Shown: one piece after another, positions 29,152 to 37,441 of the stretch
Position numbering within the stretch: position 1 is the first letter of the stretch
How the letters are laid out: every line of letters starts with the position of its first letter
Assembly (NCBI RefSeq): GCF_900112425.1
Contig: NZ_FOLP01000009.1
Coordinates: 205,083-269,082 of the forward strand
Source of the DNA: Variovorax sp. OK212
GTDB taxonomy: Bacteria; Pseudomonadota; Gammaproteobacteria; Burkholderiales; Burkholderiaceae_C
Direction: 5' to 3'
DNA: 64,000 nt
Program-made: the position numbers and the translations under genes
The notes under the pieces: generated by a model
Seen by the model: only the letters and a program-made list of their open reading frames with translations
Database searches by the model: none
Told to the model about the DNA's origin: nothing

Positions 29152-30326
29152 GACCGCGCCCCTGAAGTCATCGGGGCGGATGCGGCCGGCGCGCCAGCCT
29201 CTACCGCTGACACCGCGGCGCCCGGGGCGGCACGGTAGGCACCATCCACGATGACCCTGGCGCCCGGCTCGATGCCGCTGCGCAGCACGCGCTGGCTCCC
29301 CTGGAGCACGCCGAGCTCCACGAAGCGCCGCTCCACCTTGTTCTGGGCGTTCACGACGAGGACGTACTTGCGGTCCTGGTCGGTGCCGACCACGGCATCG
29401 TCGACCACCACGGCCTGGTAGGGCACGGCGCCCTGCAGGCGCACGCGCGCCTGCAGGCCCGGGAGCATCTCGGGACTCACACGGTCCACGCGCGCCCGCA
29501 CGCGCACGGTTCCGGAGCGGGTGTCCATCCGGTTGTCGAGGGCCTCGAGCGACGCCGCGTGCGGGAAGTCGGCATCGACCGCCAGCCCCACCTTCACCGC
29601 CGGTTGCGCGCCGCTGCGCAACGACGGCGCGATGAGCCGCAGGTAGCTCTGCTCATCGACGTTGAACGAGGCATACAGCTTGTTCTCCGAAACGATGCGG
29701 GTCAGCGGGGCCGAATCCCCGCCGGAACCCACCACGTTGCCGGCAGTGATTTCCGCCCTGGAAATGCGCCCGGCAATGGGCGCGCGGACTTGCGTGTAGC
29801 TCAGGTCGAGCTGTGCCTGGGCCACCGCCGCCTGTGCGCCCTTGAGGGCCGCCAGGGCCTCGCTGGCCGCGTTGTCGAGGGCCTCGAACTCACGCTGCGA
29901 GATCGACTGCGACTCGACGAGCCGGCGAGCGCGTTGTTGCTCCATGTCGGCATGCCGCAGGCGCGCCTGCGCGCCCACCAGGCCGGCCTGGACCTGCTGC
30001 AGCCTGGCCGTGAAAGGCGCAGTGTCGATGCTGAACAGCAGGTCGTTCTGCTGGACGCGCTGGCCATCCTTGAAGTGCACCTTCAGGAGCGTGCCGGGCA
30101 CCTTCGGGCGCACGTCGACGAGGTCGACGGCCTCGAGGCGGCCGGTGTAGTCCTGGGCATCGAACACCTGGCTCTGCAATGCCGTTTTGTACTTGACCTG
30201 GGGGAGCACGGCGGCCGCGGCGGCATGCGCCTGCGGCCCCTTGTCCCAGAAGATTCCCATGCCTGCGCCCGCAACGGCGATTGCAGCCGCGAGGGCCGCC
30301 AGATGCTGCTTTCTGAATGAGTTCAT
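29148..30326 (-). CDS. RND periplasmic adaptor (membrane fusion protein)
   Basis: Adaptor of 392 residues with an N-terminal membrane anchor/signal (AALAAAIAVAGAGMGIFWDK), a barrel-lipoyl region (GRLEAVDLVDVRPKVPGTLL; DGQRVQQNDLLFSIDTAPF), a coiled-coil hairpin (about residues 110-180) and the matching half (LSYTQVRAPIAGRISRAEIT). It heads the pump operon and is divergent from a LysR gene, the usual layout for MexEF-OprN-type pumps. Confidence 0.94.
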   Translation of the reverse strand: MNSFRKQHLAALAAAIAVAGAGMGIFWDKGPQAHAAAAAVLPQVKYKTALQSQVFDAQDYTGRLEAVDLVDVRPKVPGTLLKVHFKDGQRVQQNDLLFSIDTAPFTARLQQVQAGLVGAQARLRHADMEQQRARRLVESQSISQREFEALDNAASEALAALKGAQAAVAQAQLDLSYTQVRAPIAGRISRAEITAGNVVGSGGDSAPLTRIVSENKLYASFNVDEQSYLRLIAPSLRSGAQPAVKVGLAVDADFPHAASLEALDNRMDTRSGTVRVRARVDRVSPEMLPGLQARVRLQGAVPYQAVVVDDAVVGTDQDRKYVLVVNAQNKVERRFVELGVLQGSQRVLRSGIEPGARVIVDGAYRAAPGAAVSAVEAGAPAASAPMTSGARS

Positions 30327-30465
30327 GCGACGTCCTTAACGAGTTGGTGAGGCTCAGTTTGGGCGCGAGGGTCGCAAAGATCGAGACGGCAAGCTGGAAT
30401 TGGTTATTGCATCGGTTGCAACAATCAGCCCGAAAATTGGCAAAACTGGCGCGCAATCTCTAAAC

Positions 30466-30486
30466 TTGTTCTTGTTTGGACAACAA
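30466..30486. promoter_or_regulatory. T-N11-A dyad, candidate LysR operator
   Basis: TTGTT, 11 bases, AACAA: a perfect 5-base dyad with the classic LysR T-N11-A spacing, 20 bases upstream of the LysR start and inside the 180-base divergent region with the efflux operon. Binding is inferred. Confidence 0.55.
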
Positions 30487-30506
30487 ATTTTCGAAGGAAC
30501 GACACC

Positions 30507-31424
30507 GTGGACCGTCTTCAATCGATGCAGATCTTTGCCCGCGTGGTGGACATGCACAGCTTCAACCGTGCCGCCGACAGCCTTCTGATGTCCAAGTCGC
30601 TGGTCACGCGTGCGATCAAGGATCTGGAGCAATTCCTGGGCGTGCGCTTGCTGCAGAGAACCACGCGCCACCTGAGCCTGACGCCCGAAGGCACGACCTA
30701 CTACGACCATTGCAGGCGTCTCCTGGCCGAAATCGAGGCGGTGGAATCCAGCTTCCCGGCAAGAGCCGGCAAGCCGCGCGGCCGGATACGGGTGGACATG
30801 ACGCTGTCGCTGGCCCGGCTGGTCGTCATACCGGCCCTCAAGGACTTCCGGGATCGCTTTCCGGACGTCGACCTCACCTTGACCATGAGCGACCGGAAGG
30901 TCGACCTGATCCAGGAGGGCGTGGACTGCGTGGTCCGCACCGGAACGCCGGAGAACTCGGGCACGCTCGTCGCCCGCCGCGTAGGCGCGTTCGATTGGGT
31001 CACCTGTGCGTCGCCAACCTACCTCGCCCGTCATGGCGAGCCCACGACCCTGGAGGAGCTGGCGCAGCATCATTCGGTGGGCTACCTGTCGAACCAGACG
31101 GCGCGCCCGTGGGACTGGCACTTCGTGGTGAACGGGGAAGACCGGTTCATCACGATGCGCGAGCACCTCGTGGTCGATGACATCGATGCCTATGTGGCCT
31201 GCGGCGCCGAAGGCCTGGGACTGATTCGGGCCGGGAGCTACATGGTGCTGCCGTATCTGATCAGCGGGCGCCTGCGCCGCGTGTTGAGTGATTTTTCGGC
31301 GCCGGCCATACCGCTTTCCGTGCTCTATCCCCAAAACCGCCACCTCTCGCCAACCGTGCGGGCCTTCGTCGACTGGGTCAGCGAAGTCGTCAAGGAAGCA
31401 GAGGCAGGTTGGCGTGTCAACTGA
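30507..31424 (+). CDS. LysR-family transcriptional regulator of the efflux operon
   Basis: Protein of 305 residues starting MDRLQSMQIFARVVDMHSFN with HTH SLLMSKSLVTRAIKDLEQFL and LLQRTTRHLSLTPEG, then a substrate-binding domain. GTG start with AAGGAA about 8 bases upstream. It diverges from the MexF-like pump operon, as mexT does relative to its neighbours, so it is the likely regulator. The effector is unknown. Confidence 0.92.
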   Translation: MDRLQSMQIFARVVDMHSFNRAADSLLMSKSLVTRAIKDLEQFLGVRLLQRTTRHLSLTPEGTTYYDHCRRLLAEIEAVESSFPARAGKPRGRIRVDMTLSLARLVVIPALKDFRDRFPDVDLTLTMSDRKVDLIQEGVDCVVRTGTPENSGTLVARRVGAFDWVTCASPTYLARHGEPTTLEELAQHHSVGYLSNQTARPWDWHFVVNGEDRFITMREHLVVDDIDAYVACGAEGLGLIRAGSYMVLPYLISGRLRRVLSDFSAPAIPLSVLYPQNRHLSPTVRAFVDWVSEVVKEAEAGWRVN

Positions 31425-31515
31425 GCCGCTCCTGCAGCCACTTCCAGAGCGTGGGCCAGAGCGCTTTGCCGCATCGGGCTGGCTTTCCGACCGGTGCCGG
31501 CAAAGGTCCTAGAAC

Positions 31516-31575
31516 CGGCTACGGCTACGGCTACGGCTACGGTTACGGCTACGGCTACGGCTACGGCTACGGCTA
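31516..31575. repeat. Ten-unit hexanucleotide tandem repeat (CGGCTA)
   Basis: Ten consecutive CGGCTA units, the fifth being CGGTTA, followed by a partial unit. On the minus strand every unit contains TAG in the frame of the quinone oxidoreductase, so the gene's stop codon is supplied by the array. It is a simple sequence repeat prone to slippage. Changes in whole units would not alter the protein. Confidence 0.95.
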
Positions 31576-32529
31576 CGGCAACAGCACGGTCAGCCCCGGC
31601 AGTCGACGTGCATCCATGAGCCGATGAACGTCGGCCGCTTCGTCGAGCCGTCTTTGCGTGATCACAAGATCCGCGAACACACCGGCTTCGATGAGGCCGA
31701 AGAGTTCCGCCGCGGCTGCAAGCTGGTTGCCTGCATTCACGATCTGCGGCGTGCTGCCGCCACGCATCTCTATGGCCCGCCGCGTCAGTTCGGTCTTGCC
31801 CGGCGTGGCCGGACCTGAAGCGGCGCCAAGAGCCAGGATCTTCCCCCCGTCGCGCACCGCGGCGACCGAGCTTGCAAACGTGGCGTCGCCCACGAAGTCG
31901 TAGACGGCATCCACCCCTTTCGGGGCAAGTGCCCGCACCTTGGCCAGCAACTCGGGGTCGCCGGCAGTCAGCGCGAGCGTGGAGCCCGCTGCGACCAGGG
32001 GCAGCTTCTGCGCAGAACCGGCCACCCCGATGACGGTTGCGCCCAGCGCCCTGGCCCAACGGGTGAGTATCGAGCCGACATTCCCGGAGGCGCCTTGCAC
32101 GAGGATCACCTCCGAGGCCTTGATCTCATGCAGCACCCGCAACCCCATCCAGGCGGTGAGGCCCTTGGCCAGGAATGCGGCGGCCAGCTGTGCGCTGATG
32201 TGATCCGGCAATGCCACCAGAGACGACGCCTTGACCACGTTCAAGTCGGCATAGGCGCCTTCCGCGAAGAAGTAGCCGACGCGATCGCCGATCTTCAGTC
32301 GTGACTGGGCAGCGTCGATCTCGGTCACCACGCCCGCCGCCTCGAAGCCGGGCACTGCTGGCAGGGCCACGCGGTATCGGCCGGTGCGAACCATGGTGTC
32401 GACGAAGTTGATGCCCACGGCCTCGTGGCGAACCACGGCTTCGCCCGGACCGGCACTCGGCGTTTGCGTTTGCTCGTAGCGCAGCACCGAAGGGCCGCCG
32501 GTTTCGCGGAGGACGACAGCGTGGTTCAT
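31573..32529 (-). CDS. Quinone oxidoreductase-type zinc-free medium-chain dehydrogenase
   Basis: NADPH-dependent MDR protein of 318 residues, QorA-like: MNHAVVLRETGGPSVLRYEQ, NFVDTMVRTGRYRVALPAVP, and the nucleotide-binding VILVQGASGNVGSILTRWA. The structural and catalytic zinc cysteines of alcohol dehydrogenases are absent, as expected for quinone reductases. The start ATG 32529 is preferred over a longer frame. It lies 34 bases after the SDR gene. The stop TAG lies in the hexanucleotide array. Confidence 0.92.
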   Translation of the reverse strand: MNHAVVLRETGGPSVLRYEQTQTPSAGPGEAVVRHEAVGINFVDTMVRTGRYRVALPAVPGFEAAGVVTEIDAAQSRLKIGDRVGYFFAEGAYADLNVVKASSLVALPDHISAQLAAAFLAKGLTAWMGLRVLHEIKASEVILVQGASGNVGSILTRWARALGATVIGVAGSAQKLPLVAAGSTLALTAGDPELLAKVRALAPKGVDAVYDFVGDATFASSVAAVRDGGKILALGAASGPATPGKTELTRRAIEMRGGSTPQIVNAGNQLAAAAELFGLIEAGVFADLVITQRRLDEAADVHRLMDARRLPGLTVLLP

Positions 32530-32563
32530 GGCGGTTCCCGGTTGATGGTTGATGGTTGATGGT

Positions 32564-33328
32564 TCAGGCTGTCTGGCCGCCATCCACGTTCAACGTGGCG
32601 CCGGTGATGTATGCCGCGTCCGGCCCCACCAGAAACGCGACCGCGGCGGCCACTTCATCTGGCTGGCCATAACGGCCGAGCGAGGTCATGGCGCGCAGCG
32701 TGTCGGCGAACGCCGTGTTCTCCGGATTCATTTCGGTATGGATGGCGCCCGGTTGAACCACATTGACCGTGATGCCGCGCGGGCCGAGGTCCCTGGACCA
32801 TCCGCGGGTATAGGCAGCGACCGCGGCCTTGGAGGCAACGTAGTCGGCCGCGCCCGGAAATGGAATGCGCGTGGCACCCGTCGTCCCGATGGACACGACC
32901 CGCCCGCCGTCGCTCAGCAGCGGCGCGGCGGTGCGCACAGCGGTCACCACGCCCTTGATGTTGATGTCGATCTGCCGGTCGAACGACGGGAGGTCCGCAC
33001 CCGGGTCACCCACGACGCCGGTGACGAACACGCCGGCGGAGTTCACCAGGATGTCGAGCCGGCCGAAGGTCTCATGGGCGGTCCTGACCAGACGTTCGAC
33101 GTCCTGCGTCCGGGCCTGGTCGGCCTGGACGGCCAGGGCCTGGCGGCCAAGCGCTTTCACCTCGTCGCGCACCTGTTCGGCGCGGCCGGGGGAATTCGAA
33201 TAGCTGAACACGACGTCCGCGCCATCGCGGGCGAGCCGGCGCACGATTGCGGCGCCGATGCCGCGCGAGCCGCCGGTGACCAGTGCGACCTGGCCGGCGA
33301 GGGGGAGGGGAGTGGGGATGGTTCCCAT
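32564..33328 (-). CDS. SDR-family NAD(P)-dependent oxidoreductase
   Basis: Classical short-chain dehydrogenase of 254 residues: cofactor motif VTGGSRGIGAAIV (TGxxxGxG), NSAGVFVTG (NAG-like), a catalytic Ser/Thr region with TTGATRIPFPGAADYVASKA providing YxxxK (Y-V-A-S-K), and a C-terminal TGATLNVDGGQTA. First gene of a two-gene operon with the quinone oxidoreductase, divergent from a LysR gene. Substrate unknown. Confidence 0.93.
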   Translation of the reverse strand: MGTIPTPLPLAGQVALVTGGSRGIGAAIVRRLARDGADVVFSYSNSPGRAEQVRDEVKALGRQALAVQADQARTQDVERLVRTAHETFGRLDILVNSAGVFVTGVVGDPGADLPSFDRQIDINIKGVVTAVRTAAPLLSDGGRVVSIGTTGATRIPFPGAADYVASKAAVAAYTRGWSRDLGPRGITVNVVQPGAIHTEMNPENTAFADTLRAMTSLGRYGQPDEVAAAVAFLVGPDAAYITGATLNVDGGQTA

Positions 33329-33410
33329 GATGGTTCTTTCTTCAGATGCGATCAGCACGTTGCGATGAAGGAACTATCGAGCTTCACGGCGTTCACTGGT
33401 AGCCACTTGA

Positions 33411-33440
33411 TGCTTGAATCTGCTTCAAGCAATGCTTGAA
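33411..33440. promoter_or_regulatory. Inverted repeat with a third half-site, candidate LysR operator
   Basis: TGCTTGAA (33411-33418), a 5-base spacer, its exact complement TTCAAGCA (33424-33431), then another TGCTTGAA (33433-33440). It lies between the divergent SDR and LysR starts. The triple half-site pattern suits a LysR tetramer. Inferred. Confidence 0.55.
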
Positions 33441-33508
33441 ATAGCGAGGCCGCTGTGCGAGGCTTGGTGCTGCGTCGGTTGCATGGGCAACCATCTGAAA
33501 GGAGTGCA

Positions 33509-34435
33509 ATGGAGACTTTGGCCAACCTGGAATCCTTCGTGAGAAGCGCTGAGGCACGCAGCTTCTCGGGCGCCGCCAGGAGGCTGGGGCTGACGCCCGC
33601 GGGTGTGAGCCGGAACGTGGCCCGGCTCGAAACGAACCTGGGCGTTCGCCTCTTCGTGCGCAGCACGCGCAAGCTTTCTCTGACCGAGGCGGGCGAGCGG
33701 CTGCTGGATGGTCTGTCCGTTGGCCTGGAAACCATCCAGTCGGCGCTTGCCGCGGTCGGCCACGCGGCAACGGAACCCAGCGGCACGCTTCGCGTCACGA
33801 TGCCGCCAGGCTTCGGCACCGACTATGTACTCCCGTTGCTCCCGGGATTCACCAAGCTCTACCCCAAGGTACTGTCGGACTGGCACCTGGACAACCGACG
33901 CGTCGACCTCATCTCCGAAGGCTTCGATGTCGCCATCGGCGGTGGATTCGATTTGTCGCCGGGCGTGGTCGCGCGTGAACTGGCGCGAATCCATCTCGTC
34001 GCAGTTGCATCACCGGCCTACGTCGGCGGCCGCAGCGAGCCGAAGGATCCGCTGGACCTGCAGGACTGGGACTGGATCGGCATGACGTCGATCCAGCTGG
34101 GTCGCGTTCGCAGTCGGCGCCTGCGCAATCGCTCCGGCAGGGAGGTGACCTTCGAAACCAGCCCACGAATGTCGTTCAACGACCCGGAGGCAGTCGCTCG
34201 AGCCGTCGCCATGGGGCTCGGGGTCACCCTGATGGCGATGCCGCATGCGGCGCCGCTGCTGCGAACGGGCGTGATCAAGCGGGTGTTGCCCAACTGGTAT
34301 TGGGACGACGGGCCCATTGCGATGTACTACCCAGGCCAGAAGAAACATCTTCCGGCGAAAACCAGGGCGTTCATCGACTACGTCACCGAGCAATTCAAGC
34401 AAAAGCGGCTGGCGGAAATGTTGTCGGCGCATTGA
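33509..34435 (+). CDS. LysR-family transcriptional regulator
   Basis: Protein of 308 residues starting METLANLESFVRSAEARSFS, HTH ARRLGLTPAGVSRNVARLET then LFVRSTRKLSLTEAGERLL. The ATG is set by AAAGGAG at 33498-33504. Divergent from the SDR-quinone oxidoreductase pair, with a strong inverted repeat in the gap, so it probably controls that pair. Full length. Confidence 0.92.
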   Translation: METLANLESFVRSAEARSFSGAARRLGLTPAGVSRNVARLETNLGVRLFVRSTRKLSLTEAGERLLDGLSVGLETIQSALAAVGHAATEPSGTLRVTMPPGFGTDYVLPLLPGFTKLYPKVLSDWHLDNRRVDLISEGFDVAIGGGFDLSPGVVARELARIHLVAVASPAYVGGRSEPKDPLDLQDWDWIGMTSIQLGRVRSRRLRNRSGREVTFETSPRMSFNDPEAVARAVAMGLGVTLMAMPHAAPLLRTGVIKRVLPNWYWDDGPIAMYYPGQKKHLPAKTRAFIDYVTEQFKQKRLAEMLSAH

Positions 34436-34770
34436 GGCCAAGCCGACCCTTCAGCTCCGCATGGAACGCCGCGGCATCGTCCAACGTCCGCTGCGCGGTG
34501 AACACGGCCTCCGCGGTGCGTGCCGCTCGCCATGGCACTCACCAGCACCGCGGGGTCGTTGATCGGCAGCTGGATGACATCGCGCGGCGCGACGTCGTAC
34601 TGCGGCTCGATGTTTTGACGGTGAGGCCGCGGTCCGCTTTCGATGCTGGCCCGCTGCTTCGGCCGGTGGGCCGGGGCATCTGATGGTTCGTTCAACGACA
34701 GGTTCAGCCCCGGCAACAGCGCGAGCCATGCTCCGGCGCGGAGGCCACGCGCCTCACTTGCGATCGAGGT
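34436..34770 (-). pseudogene. Possible frameshifted gene remnant
   Basis: On the minus strand one frame reads EPQYDVAPRDVIQLPINDPA and AVLVSAMASGT, and a one-base shift continues as TAEAVFTAQRTLDDAAAFHA then ELKGRLGL; the joined text looks like ordinary protein while each frame alone does not. No start or family was recognised. It fills the gap between a LysR gene and the TfoX-like gene. Confidence 0.35.
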
Positions 34771-35136
34771 CTACTTTGGCGTCGTTGCCTTGCGGGACGA
34801 TTTCATGGCGAGCGCGGCGCGGTGTGCATCGACAACCCATTGGCCCAGCGTGTCCGGATCCTCCACGACCTCGCTGGGCGCCTCATAGTAGGCCGTGACC
34901 GTGACCGTCTTCGCTGATCCCGCGTAGGTAAAAGGCGCAGCGCCCAAGGCCTCGAAGGTCGGGCGGGTCTTTTTGTCCACGCGCAGGTAGAGCGTGCCCT
35001 TGATGACAAACCCGAACTGAACACTGGCCGCCACAAGGCCTGCACCACCGAAGAAGCGAGAAACGCTGATCGGCCCAACCGTTCTGATCCGTCCGGCAAT
35101 ATCAAGCGCCAGGTCGCGGGCCGAAGCAGCGCTCAT
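34771..35136 (-). CDS. TfoX N-terminal domain protein
   Basis: Protein of 121 residues. MSAASARDLALDIAGRIRTV, VSRFFGGAGLVAASVQFGFV and KGTLYLRVDKKTRPTFEALG match the TfoX_N domain (Sxy-like) found alone in many proteobacteria; the C-terminal TfoX helix-hairpin region is absent. The ATG overlaps the preceding SnoaL-like gene (ATGA), indicating an operon with it and the TetR gene. A role in competence is not implied. Confidence 0.85.
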   Translation of the reverse strand: MSAASARDLALDIAGRIRTVGPISVSRFFGGAGLVAASVQFGFVIKGTLYLRVDKKTRPTFEALGAAPFTYAGSAKTVTVTAYYEAPSEVVEDPDTLGQWVVDAHRAALAMKSSRKATTPK

Positions 35137-35498
35137 GCCGGTGATCCCTTGCTCGCGGCATCGAAGAAGCCGCTGATCGCCTGAAGGCGACCGTCCTTGG
35201 ACAGCACTGCGTGACTGGTGCCTGTCTGCAACGGCGTGCCATCGGGCCCTTGCAGCGCCCAATGTGCGAGGGAGCGATCGTGGTGGTGCAGCACAGATTG
35301 GATGACAAAGCGTCCACCGGGTACGTTCTGTTGGAAATCGTCCATGTAATTGGACAATGCCGAACACCCTTCGACTGTGCCGTTTGGATCGCAGTAGGTA
35401 ATTTCGTTGCCAAGACACATGGCAAATTCGGCGGCGCGCGCGTCAGCGCCGAGAGACCAGGTCGCCGCGTATCGTTGCCACAAAGCTTCAGGTGTCAT
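35133..35498 (-). CDS. SnoaL/NTF2-like domain protein
   Basis: Small protein of 121 residues with the cone-shaped NTF2/SnoaL-like pattern: LWQRYAATWSLGADARAAEF at the N-terminus, EGCSALSNYMDDFQQNVPGG and a C-terminal SKDGRLQAISGFFDAA. Such proteins are isomerases, hydratases or ligand carriers; nothing here fixes the activity. It overlaps the TetR gene end by 11 bases and the TfoX-like gene by 4, so all three are translationally coupled. Confidence 0.8.
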   Translation of the reverse strand: MTPEALWQRYAATWSLGADARAAEFAMCLGNEITYCDPNGTVEGCSALSNYMDDFQQNVPGGRFVIQSVLHHHDRSLAHWALQGPDGTPLQTGTSHAVLSKDGRLQAISGFFDAASKGSPA

Positions 35499-36075
35499 GG
35501 GAAATCTCCAGGTTGTCGAATTCGTTGAGGATGAGTCGCTCGAGGCCAGCCTTGTCGCAACCAGCGCGAACCAGGACCAGGATGCCTTGATAGAGCGCGA
35601 GGAGCTTCAGCGCTCCTTCCCTGGGGTCTGAAGTACCGCGCAGGAAGCCAGCTCGGCGGGCAGCATCAAGCCTCTCGGCAAACGCCGCTGCCAGGATGCG
35701 CATGCCCTCGCCGACGCCGGTATGGGGGCCATCCTCGCTGCCGAGTTCTACCGCCGAATTTGTGATGAGGCAGCCGTACGACTCGTCATTCGGCTCCTTC
35801 AGCAGAGAAAGAAAGAGTTCGCGCAAGCCCTGAAGACTTGCTTCGGCAGGCGCGTGGTGGCTGAGCCGGTGTTGCAGCACGGTGCGGTTGTAGTGTGCAA
35901 ATGCCGCATTGAAAACACCGGCTTTGTCGCCGAAGCTGTTGTAGAGGCTGCCAGCCTTGAGTCCTGTTGCGGCTTCAAGATCGCGGATCGACACGGCCTG
36001 ATAGCCCTTGCGTCTAAAGGCATGCATCGCCTTGTCGAGGACGGCGTTTTCATCGTAGGCGCGAAGGCGTCCCAT
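35488..36075 (-). CDS. TetR-family transcriptional regulator
   Basis: Repressor of 195 residues. N-terminal HTH: AFRRKGYQAVSIRDLEAATG then LKAGSLYNSFGDKAGVFNAA; the C-terminal helical domain has ESYGCLITNSAVELG, typical of the AcrR/YcdC-like group. The ATG at 36075 precedes MGRLRAYDENAVLDKAMHAF. First gene of a three-gene operon with the SnoaL-like and TfoX-like proteins, which it probably regulates. Confidence 0.9.
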   Translation of the reverse strand: MGRLRAYDENAVLDKAMHAFRRKGYQAVSIRDLEAATGLKAGSLYNSFGDKAGVFNAAFAHYNRTVLQHRLSHHAPAEASLQGLRELFLSLLKEPNDESYGCLITNSAVELGSEDGPHTGVGEGMRILAAAFAERLDAARRAGFLRGTSDPREGALKLLALYQGILVLVRAGCDKAGLERLILNEFDNLEISHDT

Positions 36076-36422
36076 ATACAGCCCATTATTTTTTAGCAGT
36101 CGTTTTAGTATGGCCGATAAAAAACAGCTGTCAAGCACTTCAGGAGAAGTGCCGTGGTGTGCGTTGAGCTGGCGCCCGAGGAACGTAGCAAGGCCCGAGC
36201 GCGCTAGAAATTGATGGCGATGATGGGACTGGCACGTCTGCAAACAGGCTGAGGGTGCCGGATCACGCGCAGGCCTCGCCGATTCGACGTATCTGGCGAC
36301 GCGATTCATCACCATGCGCCTCATTGGCCCTCATCGAAGGCCGATGGGTGACCTGTTCGGACCTTCCCTGGCGGTGGTCGACGCGAAAGCCTTTGCGCAG
36401 AAGGTCGTTCGAACGCCGCGCT
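36076..36422. other. Intergenic stretch, no gene seen
   Basis: About 350 bases between the TetR start and the last gene of the envelope operon. AT-rich close to the TetR gene (36085-36130), where its promoter should lie. No open frame with start signals or motif similarity was found. Confidence 0.5.
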
Positions 36423-36995
36423 TCACTGCCCCTTGCGCAGCACCCGGTCGAGCTCGGCCTGCCCGAGCGGCACAGGCGTGCCGCCGAACTCCCGCCGAAG
36501 CTGAAATGTGGCGGCGCCGCCGCGCGGCTCGACCGCGATCGTGGGAAAGCGCAGCAGGCGTGCGGAGAACGCCAGCAGCACCGCGCCGCTGGCAAACGCC
36601 TGGCCGTCGATCGCCAGCACGAAGCAACGGTCGGTGATGCCGATGGCACCGCCGAGTTCGTCGAGCTTGCGCGCGTCGAGCGTCCAGCTGGCGCGCGACG
36701 CGTCCCACGAGGCGATGTCGTCTTCGGTGATCAGCGGTGCGCGCCCGTCGGTGGGGCTCCACGCGCGCAGCGCCGCCGCGTCGAGCTGGCAGTGCGCCGC
36801 GTTGGTCGCGCCGATGGGGCCCGTCAGCCAGAGTGCGAAGCGGGGTGTCTGCACCTGCGCCTGCACCTGCGCTTGCGCTTGCGCTTGCGCTTGCGCTTGC
36901 GCTTGCGCTTGCGCCTGCGCCTGCGCGCCGAGCGCGGCGAACGCGAGCAGCGCCGGCGCAAGTGAGCGCAACACGGTGCGAAGTCGCGCGTTCAT
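36423..36995 (-). CDS. Exported protein with an Ala-Gln repeat tract
   Basis: Protein of 190 residues with a signal peptide (LRSLAPALLAFAALG) followed immediately by 13 dipeptides of AQ or VQ (about residues 24-49), coded by a near-perfect hexanucleotide repeat. The remaining 140 residues contain DDIASWDASRASWTLDARKL and FVLAIDGQAFASGAVLLAFS; no family is recognised. Two cysteines. The ATG overlaps the preceding gene by 4 bases; it is the last gene of the eight-gene envelope operon. Confidence 0.75.
   Translation of the reverse strand: MNARLRTVLRSLAPALLAFAALGAQAQAQAQAQAQAQAQAQAQVQAQVQTPRFALWLTGPIGATNAAHCQLDAAALRAWSPTDGRAPLITEDDIASWDASRASWTLDARKLDELGGAIGITDRCFVLAIDGQAFASGAVLLAFSARLLRFPTIAVEPRGGAATFQLRREFGGTPVPLGQAELDRVLRKGQ
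36851..36926. repeat. Coding hexanucleotide repeat (AQ tract)
   Basis: Tandem TTGCGC-type units (seven perfect, flanked by CTGCGC and CTGCAC variants) encode the Ala-Gln tract at the mature N-terminus of the last envelope-operon gene. Unit gain or loss keeps the frame and only changes tract length. Confidence 0.9.
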
Positions 36996-37432
36996 CGCCG
37001 GTCCATCCGGAAGCCGAGCACCTGATCGCCGTCGGCGGACATGCTCAGGATCGGGTTGACGTGCATCGGCGTGTCGAAGTACCAGTGGTAGACGCGCTGC
37101 GACGCGTTGGCGCCGCCTTCCTCGCGGCTGGGCGGCCCCAGCAGGCAGACCACCTCGGCCACCGGCTGGCCGGCCTGCAGCGCGCGCCGGTCGAGCAGGG
37201 CCTGCACGGCCGCCGCCCAGCGCCGGCCCGCGCCGCCGTAGTCCGGCAACTTCTGCTCGGCGACCTCGGCACGCAGCCGCTCGCGCTGCAGCGACAGCTC
37301 GGCGTCGGGCACCCTCGGGCCGGGGCACTCGGTGGCTGCGGCCGCTGTTGCGGCCGCGCCCAGCACCAGCCCGCCCAGCACCAGCCCGCTCAACGCGAGC
37401 ACCGCAACGGCACGCACAGGCCTGTGGTTCAC
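36992..37432 (-). CDS. Small exported protein, possibly BamE/SmpA-like
   Basis: Protein of 146 residues with a signal peptide (VLALSGLVLGGLVLGAAATA). The C-terminal VAEVVCLLGPPSREEGG and VYHWYFDTPMHVNPILSMSA recall the BamE/SmpA fold (V..LLGxP, YHWYF), but the N-terminal helix-rich insert is longer and no lipobox is seen. Function unknown. It overlaps the next gene and lies 9 bases after the OmpA lipoprotein stop. Confidence 0.75.
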   Translation of the reverse strand: MNHRPVRAVAVLALSGLVLGGLVLGAAATAAAATECPGPRVPDAELSLQRERLRAEVAEQKLPDYGGAGRRWAAAVQALLDRRALQAGQPVAEVVCLLGPPSREEGGANASQRVYHWYFDTPMHVNPILSMSADGDQVLGFRMDRR

Positions 37433-37441
37433 CGCGCGCCG

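Noticed and set aside
31409..31627. Small protein with a Gly-Tyr repeat encoded across the hexanucleotide array
   Set aside because: The GYGYGY tract is simply the plus-strand reading of the repeat; it has no start signal and overlaps the LysR end.
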